The notes under the pieces were generated by a model. The model was not told the DNA's origin and did no database searches. It worked only from the letters and a program-made list of their open reading frames with translations. 64,000 nt of DNA, from NCBI GenBank assembly GCA_963833375.1, contig CAWHXR010000007.1, positions 62,001-126,000 on the forward strand, in the 5' to 3' direction. Below, piece by piece: positions 51,587 to 58,540 of this stretch; the stretch's first letter is position 1, and the number at the start of each line of letters is the position of its first letter. The stretch is from DASUPK01 sp963833375. GTDB lineage: Bacteria; Actinomycetota; Thermoleophilia; Solirubrobacterales; 70-9. Both the position numbers and the translations under genes were made by a program.

Positions 51587-51925
51587 GTGTTCGACCGCGA
51601 ATGTCCCGTCTGCCGGACGGCCGAGGTCATCTCCGGCAAGTGGACCCTCCTCATCATCCGCGACCTCGCTGACGACTCGCTGCGCTTCTGCGAGCTGGAG
51701 CGCTCTCTCGAGGGGATCAGCCCCAGGACCCTCTCCCTGCGCCTGAGAGCGCTGGAGGAGCAGGGAATCGTCGAGCGCCGCACCTTCCCCGAGGTGCCGC
51801 CGCGCGTCACCTACCAGCTCACCGACAAGGGCCGGGCCCTGGTGCCGCTGATCGAGGACATGCGCGCCTACGGCCGTCGCTGGCTTCCCGTGAACGAACG
51901 GGAATCCGTCGCCGCGACTGTCTAG
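51587..51925 (+). CDS. HxlR family winged-helix transcriptional regulator
   Basis: 112 residues, GTG start. HxlR pattern: CPVCRTAEVISGKWTLLIIRDLADDSLRFCELERSLEGISPRTLSLRLRALEEQGIVERRTFPEVPPRVTYQLTDKGRAL in parts, with the Cys near the N-terminus that senses redox or aldehydes in some members. A TATCCT box at about 51574 would start transcription near the GTG, so the mRNA is probably leaderless. TAG stop is the end of a family A repeat. Targets unknown. Confidence 0.9.
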   Translation: MFDRECPVCRTAEVISGKWTLLIIRDLADDSLRFCELERSLEGISPRTLSLRLRALEEQGIVERRTFPEVPPRVTYQLTDKGRALVPLIEDMRAYGRRWLPVNERESVAATV

Positions 51926-52015
51926 CGACCGCCAGGCCGCTCCAACTCGGAGCAGGGCAAAGCCCGTAGCGACTTGTGCGGGGCGGCCGCCTGCGGTCGC
52001 GACCTGATTTGCAAG
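51923..52015 (-). repeat. Palindromic repeat family A (minus orientation)
   Basis: Starts with TAG-CG-ACCGCCAGGCCGCTCC, where TAG is the HxlR stop, continues with the GCAGGGC/GCCCGTAGC stem, GACTTGTGCGGGGCGGCCGC and GGTCGCGACCTGATTTGCAAG. Read on the minus strand it matches 6143-6326 in order. Here the downstream gene is in the same direction, so it does not need a convergent neighbour. Confidence 0.75.
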
Positions 52016-52065
52016 GCCTCATTCACGCGCAGGAACGCCCGCGGCCGCGGGCGAATCCGGTCTGT

Positions 52066-53739
52066 GTGACGACGCTCGAGAGCACCACAGAGAGGCTCGA
52101 GGAGGCGCTGAGGCGCCTCGCGGTCGAGGCGGCCGACCTGCTCGAGGAGCTGCTTGCGACCGGGGCGGAGATGCCCTTCGACCTCGAGCCCTCGGACGAC
52201 GGGCCGCTGCCGATGTTCTCGTACGCCCCCCTGACCGGGCAGTTCATCGAGCGCAATCTGGCCGAGCTGCGCCGCCTGGAGGCTTTCGTGGAGGTGCGCG
52301 AGATCGCCGGCGAGGAGGCCGCGATCGGCTTCATGGTCGGCCTCTGGCAGGGCAAGACCGAGTTCGACGTCGCCGGGGACAGGCTCCGCGGGGCGATCGA
52401 CGGGGTCCTCTCGTTGATCCGGTCCGACTCGGAGGAGGGGACGCCTGCCGGTGAGGTGATCGTCCCGCTGGTCGGCTTCCACATGCCGAAGGACGAGATC
52501 GAGCTTGACGGAGTGCGAATCGTGCGCGCCGACCTGGTCGAGGACGCGCCAATCGACGCGGTCGAGGCGACCCGCTCCGGCGGGCGCGGAAAGCCGGGCT
52601 TCCTCGCCTGCCTGAGCTGCGGACTGGCCGCGGTCGCCCCGGTCGCCGCGGTGGCCGACGACCTTCGCCGCGCCCTCCGCACCATGAGGCTGTACAGGCC
52701 CGGGGCGGTCGGGCTCGCCTCCCACGGCTGGGCGAGGCGCTCCGGCGGATGGGAGCGCTTCGGCACCGGCGTCGGGCGTCCGCGCCAGGGCGGCTACCGG
52801 CTGACCGGCAACGAGGTCGCCGAGCTGGAGGGCTTCTCGCGCATGCTCGCCGAACGGGGTTCGCGCATTCCGTCCCTGGACTGGGCGGCATCCCGCTTCG
52901 AGCTGGGAGCCGAGCGCGGATCCCTGATCGAGGCGCTGAGCGACTACCTGCTCGCCCTCCGGGGCCTGCTCGAGGGCGGCGGTCCGGCGAGGACCTCGCT
53001 GTCCGCCCGCGTCGCGGCGCTCGCCTGCGAGCCACACGAGCGCGAGCAGGGCCGTGTCACCGTCGAGCGCGGCCTGGCGATCGAGAGAAAGCTGATGAGC
53101 GGAGGGCGGTACCGGCCCGTGGCCGGCGCCTCGCCGCTGGACGTGATCGCGGAGCTGGAGGAGCTGCTGCGGCGGCTGCTCAAGGGCCTCGCGACCGGAG
53201 AGCTGGGAGGAGACCTGCGGGCCGCCGCCGATGAGGTCCTGCTCTCCAACGGTCTCTCGGCGACGCACGTCGAGACGCCGGGCATCGGCGAGACAGCCGA
53301 GTGGCGCCTGCCGGACCCGATGCCCGACGAGAAGCTCGACCTCTCGGCGATCGCCGACGGCCACCTCGCCGACGACGAGATCTCGGTTCACAAGGTCGAA
53401 GAGGCAACTGGGCCGGAGACGAACCAATTGGACGATTTGTCCGTCCGAGCAGGCGAGGAGGATCGGCAACCGACGACGAGGATTGTCGTCGATGACGTCG
53501 AACTACCGCGTCTAATGGGAGCCGAGAGCGACCGTCGCGCCACGCCCCAGCCCGATCCCGGGGATCGAGCGGATTGGTTCAGTGCCGGCGACGGCGAGCC
53601 CGAATGGCCCGCCTTCGCGAGACCAAGGCGCAATCGCAGCGCGGACCGCGAGCCCTCGAAGGACCGGGTCCGCTACCTCTTCCCCGTCCCGGACGCGACC
53701 GACTGGAACGTGGGGGAGCTCCGCTACGAGCGGCGGTAG
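52066..53739 (+). CDS. Conserved hypothetical protein, 557 residues
   Basis: Starts at GTG 52066. An N-terminal coiled coil (TLESTTERLEEALRRLAVEAADLLEELL) is followed by a mixed alpha/beta domain (FEVREIAGEEAAIGFMVGLWQGKTEFDVAG). A helical part lies near 150-380 (LSCGLAAVAPVAAVADDLRRALRTMRL, RMLAERGSRIPSLDWAASRFELGAERGSLIEALSDYLLALRGLLEGG), and the C-terminal 150 residues are acidic and disordered with ISVHKVEEATG and ending LFPVPDATDWNVGELRYERR. No membrane segment or catalytic motif is visible. It may belong to a lineage-specific family. The gene converges on the two ArsA-like ATPases. Confidence 0.65.
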   Translation: MTTLESTTERLEEALRRLAVEAADLLEELLATGAEMPFDLEPSDDGPLPMFSYAPLTGQFIERNLAELRRLEAFVEVREIAGEEAAIGFMVGLWQGKTEFDVAGDRLRGAIDGVLSLIRSDSEEGTPAGEVIVPLVGFHMPKDEIELDGVRIVRADLVEDAPIDAVEATRSGGRGKPGFLACLSCGLAAVAPVAAVADDLRRALRTMRLYRPGAVGLASHGWARRSGGWERFGTGVGRPRQGGYRLTGNEVAELEGFSRMLAERGSRIPSLDWAASRFELGAERGSLIEALSDYLLALRGLLEGGGPARTSLSARVAALACEPHEREQGRVTVERGLAIERKLMSGGRYRPVAGASPLDVIAELEELLRRLLKGLATGELGGDLRAAADEVLLSNGLSATHVETPGIGETAEWRLPDPMPDEKLDLSAIADGHLADDEISVHKVEEATGPETNQLDDLSVRAGEEDRQPTTRIVVDDVELPRLMGAESDRRATPQPDPGDRADWFSAGDGEPEWPAFARPRRNRSADREPSKDRVRYLFPVPDATDWNVGELRYERR

Positions 53740-53753
53740 CGGCCTAAGCGGCC

Positions 53754-54899
53754 CTAAGCGGCCCCACTGGCCGCCAGCTCCTCGCGCTGCTCCTCGGTCG
53801 CGAACAGGTAGCGGTCGATCTTGAGCAGGGCGTCGAGGTCGTGCACGTCCTCGTCCAGATAGGGGACGCGGATCACGGCCCTCGGATTGAGTTCGCGCTC
53901 GAGGTGGCGAACGTTCTTGGCGTCGCGCTGGGCGAGCGCCTGGTAATCGGAGAAGTTCTGCGCGACCCGGTCGGCGAGGTCATCGTCGAGGAGGCCGTGA
54001 AGATCTGCCTCGGCCTCGCCCTCGGCCTCCGCTTCGGCCTCGTAGTGCACCTTGTTGACGATCACGCCGCCCACCGGCAGTCTGGCCTCGACCAGCTTGC
54101 GGTGGAAGTAGACGGCCTCCTCGATCGGCTCGCCCTGCGGTCCGCAGACGACGACGAAGGTGGTCGCCGGGTCGGCGAGCAGCTCCGAGACGCGCTTGGC
54201 CCGCTCCCGGAAGCCGTCGACCATGCCGCTGAAGGCCTGGAAGAACTCGCTCAGGTCGGCCAGCATGTCGAGGCCGGTCACGCGCTTCAGCACGCTGAAG
54301 GCCACCGAGCTGCCGCGGCCGACAACCTTGGTCGCGAAGCCCGTCGGCTTCATGAACATCTGCATCCCGCGCCCCTCGATGAACTGGGTGAGCCGCTTCG
54401 GGGCGTCGAGGAAGTCGAGCGCGTTGCGCGAGGGCGGCGTGTCGAGGACGAGGAAGTCGTAGCGGCCCTCCTGGTGGATCTCGAAGAGCTTCTCCATCGC
54501 CATGTACTCCTGAGAGCCCGCCAGGGCGTTGGAGAGCTGCCTGTAGATCCGGTTTTCGAGGATTCGGTCCCGCGTCTCGGCGTCCGGGGCGTGCTTGCGG
54601 ACGAGCTCGTCGAAGGTCGCCTTGGCGTCGAGCATCATCGCCCAGAGCTCTCCCTGCAGCTCGATGCCGGCGCGCTCGAAGAGCTTCGGGTCCACGCGCC
54701 TGGGCGTGTTCTCGAGCTCGGTCAGGCCCAGGGAGTCCGCGAGGCGCTTGGCCGGGTCGATCGTGAGCACGGCGACCTTCTGGCCCCGGGCTGCAAGACC
54801 GGCGGCCAGCGCGGCCGAGGTCGTGGTCTTGCCCACGCCCCCGGAGCCGGCGCAGATGCAGATCCCGCGGCCCTCGACGATGTCGTTGATCGTCGGCAT
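53754..54899 (-). CDS. ArsA/Get3-like ATPase, second of pair (Rv3680/BagB-like)
   Basis: 381 residues. Deviant Walker A in ICICAGSGGVGKTTTSAALAAGL, switch I region VLTIDPAKRLADSLG, A-loop-like FLVLDTPPSRNALDFLDAPKRL (DTPP switch II), and a long alpha-helical region RGMQMFMKPTGFATKVVGRGSSVAFSVLKRVTGLDML where metal or membrane-protein binding occurs in ArsA/Get3. An unusual acidic repeat AEAEAEGEAEAD precedes the C-terminus. Companion gene directly upstream with one-base overlap. Mycobacterial Rv3679-Rv3680 form such a heteromer. Role here by homology: likely ATP-driven chaperone for membrane-associated cargo. Confidence 0.85.
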   Translation of the reverse strand: MPTINDIVEGRGICICAGSGGVGKTTTSAALAAGLAARGQKVAVLTIDPAKRLADSLGLTELENTPRRVDPKLFERAGIELQGELWAMMLDAKATFDELVRKHAPDAETRDRILENRIYRQLSNALAGSQEYMAMEKLFEIHQEGRYDFLVLDTPPSRNALDFLDAPKRLTQFIEGRGMQMFMKPTGFATKVVGRGSSVAFSVLKRVTGLDMLADLSEFFQAFSGMVDGFRERAKRVSELLADPATTFVVVCGPQGEPIEEAVYFHRKLVEARLPVGGVIVNKVHYEAEAEAEGEAEADLHGLLDDDLADRVAQNFSDYQALAQRDAKNVRHLERELNPRAVIRVPYLDEDVHDLDALLKIDRYLFATEEQREELAASGAA

Positions 54900-55819
54900 C
54901 AGACGAGCGCGCCCGCGAGCCGCTCCAGGGACGGCACGTCGAGCGAAGGCTTGAAGATGAAGGGCAGGGTCTTGACGGGGGAGGAGACAGCCCGCTTCAG
55001 GCGCTGCAGCTGCGCCCTCTGGGAGCGCGAGCGACGGTACTCGGAGAGCGCGGCCCGCACGGCCGCCCGGGCGGCCCCATCGGCCTGCTCGAGCGCCCTC
55101 TCGAGCCGGGAGGACTCGTCCTTGGCGAAGCGCTCCGGGTAGAGCGCGTTCATGTAGACGCGGTCGACGGACATCCCGATGTCGTCGGTGAGCTGCTGTT
55201 CGAGGGAGGCGGACTCGTTGACCGGCATCTCCTCGGGCAGCGAGATGATCGCGACGCCGGTCGCATCGTGATCGGTGATGAACCGGTCGAGCTCCTGCGC
55301 CTGTGAATGGACGGGTCCGACCCGTGCGATCCCCGCGAACGTGCGCGGGGTCTGCAGGAAGCCGATGCCTTGGCCCGTGGCCGGCGCGTCGACGATCACC
55401 AGGTCGTACTCCTGGGCCTTCTTCACCCGGCGGTCGGGCTGGGCGAGCTCCCAGATCTTCCCGATCGTGACCAGCTCCTTGAGGCCCGGGGTCGCCGCGG
55501 CCAGGTAGTTGAAGACCTTGGAGCGCACCAGCATGTCCCGCATCGCGCGGACCTTGAGCTGGAGCAGGAGGTACTCGCGCAGCGAGTGATCCGGGTCGAT
55601 CGAGATCGCCGAGAGGTTGTCGGCGACCTCGACCTCGTGGAAGCCGACCTCGGCGCGCCTGAAGACCCTCGAGGCGGTCTCCTGGCCGCCCACCTCGCAG
55701 ACGATCGTCCGCTTGCCTTGTGAGGCGGCCGCGAGGCCCAGCGCGATCGAGATCGTCGACTTGCCGACGCCGCCCTTGCCGGTCACGAAGACCAATCGCT
55801 TGTCGAGCAGATCAGTCAT
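54899..55819 (-). CDS. ArsA/Get3-like ATPase, first of pair (Rv3679/BagA-like)
   Basis: 306 residues from ATG 55819. P-loop RLVFVTGKGGVGKSTISIALGLAAASQGK, then VCEVGGQETASRVF (in place of the DPA motif), VIVDAPATGQGIGFLQTPRTF (switch II, DAPATGQ), and RVYMNALYPERFAKDESSRLERALEQ. Shorter than its partner. Overlaps it by TGATG, so translational coupling is expected. This pair lies divergently from ParA and the FtsZ gene, with a 116-nt shared promoter region; this closeness may be functional or incidental. Confidence 0.85.
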   Translation of the reverse strand: MTDLLDKRLVFVTGKGGVGKSTISIALGLAAASQGKRTIVCEVGGQETASRVFRRAEVGFHEVEVADNLSAISIDPDHSLREYLLLQLKVRAMRDMLVRSKVFNYLAAATPGLKELVTIGKIWELAQPDRRVKKAQEYDLVIVDAPATGQGIGFLQTPRTFAGIARVGPVHSQAQELDRFITDHDATGVAIISLPEEMPVNESASLEQQLTDDIGMSVDRVYMNALYPERFAKDESSRLERALEQADGAARAAVRAALSEYRRSRSQRAQLQRLKRAVSSPVKTLPFIFKPSLDVPSLERLAGALV

Positions 55820-55935
55820 GCGCGCGGATTCTTCCAATCAGGAGAAGGAAAGCGGGCCTCGCCTGCGAAATACCGCGCATAGATGCCCAGATTTCTCCGA
55901 AAAACCTCACTCAAACCGTCGACGAGCACGGGCGG

Positions 55936-56889
55936 ATGAAGCCCGAGGACCTGGTTATGCCCACGCCTGAGAAGAAGGCTTCAGACGAGGCCGAGGAGGC
56001 CGAGCCCCAGTCGACGGACGCCGCGACCGCCGCAGAGAGCAACTCGGAGGACGCGCAGCCCCCTGCATCAACGGCGGCCACAATGACCGGCGCCGGATCA
56101 TCCAAGCAGCCCGATTCCCCCAAGAACGAGGGCCCGGCCAAGGTGATCGCGTTCGCGAACCAGAAGGGCGGCGTCGCCAAGACGACCACCGCGCTGAACC
56201 TCGCCGTCGCCTTCAAGGAGTCCGGTCATCGCGTCCTCGCCGTCGACATGGACCCGCAGGGCAACCTGACCATGAGCCAGGGCGTCGACCCCGACAAGGT
56301 CGAGAAGAGCATGTTCGACGTGCTCGTCCACCGGATCCCGATCAGCGAGGTGATCGTCGAGCGCGAGATCGACGTCGCCGTCGCCTCGATCGACCTGGCC
56401 GGCGCGGAGATCGCGATGAGCACTCAGATCGGGCGCGAGCGGGCGCTGGAGAAGGGCCTGGAGGGCGTCCGCGACGACTACGACTTCGTCTGCATCGACA
56501 CGCCGCCCAGCCTCGGGCTGCTGACCGTCAACGCCCTCACCGCAGCAGACAAGGTGATCGTGCCGGTCCAGTGCGAGTACCTCTCGATGCGGGGCCTCGT
56601 GCAGCTTCAGAACACGCTTCAGATGATCCGGGAGAACCTCAACCCCGGCGTCGAGATCGAGGGCATCCTCCCGACGATGCTCGACTCGCGGACCGTCCAT
56701 GCCAAGGAGGCCGTGGAGATCCTCGAGGAGAACTTCGGGGAGCTTGTCTTCAAGTCGCGGATCCGCAAGGCGATCAAGTTCGCCGAGGCGCCGGTCCGCG
56801 GCACGTCAGTCCTCAAGTACGACCCGAAGTCGAAGGCCGCGGGTGCCTACCGCGAGCTCGCAGAGGAGGTCCTCACCCATGGCTCGTAG
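55936..56889 (+). CDS. ParA family ATPase (chromosome/cell positioning)
   Basis: 317 residues; start at ATG 55936 (ATG 55957 is also possible). Acidic, Ala/Pro/Ser-rich disordered N-terminus of about 70 residues (PEKKASDEAEEAEPQ), then deviant Walker A KVIAFANQKGGVAKTTTALNLAVAFKES, VLAVDMDPQGNLTMSQG (Walker A'), DFVCIDTPPSLGLLTVNALTAADKVIVPVQCEYLSMRGL and late AIKFAEAPVRGTSVLKYDPKSKAAGAYRELAEEVL. Soj/ParA type: nucleoid-binding, ATP-dimerising. The linked partner is not a ParB but the FtsZ gene, which starts 11 nt before this stop. Confidence 0.9.
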   Translation: MKPEDLVMPTPEKKASDEAEEAEPQSTDAATAAESNSEDAQPPASTAATMTGAGSSKQPDSPKNEGPAKVIAFANQKGGVAKTTTALNLAVAFKESGHRVLAVDMDPQGNLTMSQGVDPDKVEKSMFDVLVHRIPISEVIVEREIDVAVASIDLAGAEIAMSTQIGRERALEKGLEGVRDDYDFVCIDTPPSLGLLTVNALTAADKVIVPVQCEYLSMRGLVQLQNTLQMIRENLNPGVEIEGILPTMLDSRTVHAKEAVEILEENFGELVFKSRIRKAIKFAEAPVRGTSVLKYDPKSKAAGAYRELAEEVLTHGS

Positions 56890-58507
56890 CAAGCGCGCCA
56901 GCATGCGCGAGGGCCCCCTCGCCGATCTCTTCCGCTCGACCGACGAGTCGGTCGCGCCCGATGAGGTGAAGGTCACCGCCACCAACGCCGGCGCGAGCCA
57001 GGTTGACGTCGCCGTCGAGGAGCCCGTCCAGGAGACGCCCACTCCCGAGCCTATGCCGGAGCCCACTCCGGAGCCCGTTCCGGAGCCAACCCCGGACCCC
57101 GTGCCCGAGCCGCTTCCGGGACCGGAGCCGGTTCCCGAGCCGACTCCGCCGGAGCCCGTGGCCGAGGCGAAGGTGGTCGTCGAGCCCCAGGAGATTCACC
57201 ACGAGGGCCTCGAGCGCCTGATGGGCGGGCCCGGCAGAGAGCGGCGCCCGAAGTTCGGCCGCGAGGAGCCTTCGACCGATCAGCCCGCCACCCGGCAGCC
57301 CGTTGTGCCGAGAACGCACCAGGCCGTCCTGCGCGTGGTCGGCGTCGGCGGGGCCGGTGTCAACGCGGTCAACAGGATGGTCGAGGCTGAGCTCCCCGGC
57401 GTGGAGTTCGTGGCGATCAACACAGATCTTCAGTCGCTGCAGAACTCGAATGCCGACGTCACGCTTCACATCGGCGCAGAGCTGACTCGCGGTCTGGGTT
57501 CCGGTTCGGATCCCCGGGTCGGCTACCGCGCGGCCTTCGAGGAGCAGGACAAGATCAAGGAGCTGCTCAAGGGCTCCGACATGGTCTTCCTGGCCTCCGG
57601 CTCCGGAGGCGGCACCGGCACGGGCGCCGCCCCGGTTGTCGCCAAGCTCGCCCGCGACATCGGCGCGCTGTCCGTCGCCGCCGTCACCAAGCCCTTCGCG
57701 TTCGAGGGCGCCCGTCGCGCCGCCCAGGCCGAGGAGGGGATCGCCGCGCTCGGCAAGGAGGTCGACACGATGATCGTCGTGCCCAACGAGCGCCTGCTGA
57801 CGATCCTCGAGCGCCGCACCTCGATCGTTGACGCCTTCCGTGTCGCCGACGACGTCCTGCGCCAGGCCGTGCAGGGAATCTCCGACCTGGTGATGCTGCC
57901 CGGTCTGATCAACCTCGACTTCGCGGATGTGCGCACCACGATGCTCGAGGCGGGCAACGCGATCCTCGGCATCGGCATGGGAGTCGGCGAGCACCGGGCG
58001 ACCCTGGCCGCCGAGAAGGCCGTTTCCTCGCCGCTGCTCGAGACCTCCGTCGAGGGCGCGCACTCCATGCTGCTCTCGATCACCGGTGGACCCGACCTCT
58101 CGCTGATCGAGGCGAGCGAGGCCGCCGCGGTCGTCAAGGAGGCCGCTCACCCCGAGGCGAACATCATCTTCGGCGCCAGCGTGGATGAGGACATGGGCGA
58201 GGAGGTGTGGATCACCGTGATCGCCACCCGCTTCGATCCGGCTTACGGCCGCCGTCACCGGCTTGACCGGCGCACCGAGCCGCGCGAGCCGCGCACCCCG
58301 GACAGGGACGCGGCGCTGCGGCCGGAGCGCTACTCCGACCCGGTCGGCGACTGGCGCGGCAAGACGCCCCAGCCGCGTTCGGGCAGCGCCGACGAGCTGT
58401 ACGGCGACGGGGTCCGGGGCCGCGATTCCCGCGATCGTCCACCCACCCAGCCGCGCCAGCTGGACGGCCGCATCTTCGGCGTGCCGGAATTCACCCCCGA
58501 GAACTAG
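56879..58507 (+). CDS. ftsZ: FtsZ-type tubulin-like GTPase with an N-terminal extension
   Basis: 542 residues, ATG 56879, ribosome site AGGAGGT inside the parA end. Residues 1-143 are an extension absent from ordinary FtsZ: basic MARSKRASMREGPLADLFRS, an acidic part, and a Pro/Glu repeat (PEPTPEPVPEPTPDPVPEP in segments). The GTPase core then has GVGGAGVNAVNRM (T1), NTDLQSLQNSNA (T2), SGSGGGTGTGAAPVVAK (T4 tubulin signature, near residue 244), and catalytic T7 NLDFADVRTTM. After a Pro/Arg linker the C-terminus ends QLDGRIFGVPEFTPEN, like the FtsZ C-terminal peptide. The core looks active. Whether it is the cell's only FtsZ cannot be told here. Confidence 0.9.
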   Translation: MARSKRASMREGPLADLFRSTDESVAPDEVKVTATNAGASQVDVAVEEPVQETPTPEPMPEPTPEPVPEPTPDPVPEPLPGPEPVPEPTPPEPVAEAKVVVEPQEIHHEGLERLMGGPGRERRPKFGREEPSTDQPATRQPVVPRTHQAVLRVVGVGGAGVNAVNRMVEAELPGVEFVAINTDLQSLQNSNADVTLHIGAELTRGLGSGSDPRVGYRAAFEEQDKIKELLKGSDMVFLASGSGGGTGTGAAPVVAKLARDIGALSVAAVTKPFAFEGARRAAQAEEGIAALGKEVDTMIVVPNERLLTILERRTSIVDAFRVADDVLRQAVQGISDLVMLPGLINLDFADVRTTMLEAGNAILGIGMGVGEHRATLAAEKAVSSPLLETSVEGAHSMLLSITGGPDLSLIEASEAAAVVKEAAHPEANIIFGASVDEDMGEEVWITVIATRFDPAYGRRHRLDRRTEPREPRTPDRDAALRPERYSDPVGDWRGKTPQPRSGSADELYGDGVRGRDSRDRPPTQPRQLDGRIFGVPEFTPEN

Positions 58508-58540
58508 CGCGGCCGCGGACCCGCCTACGCTGCGGGCCTG

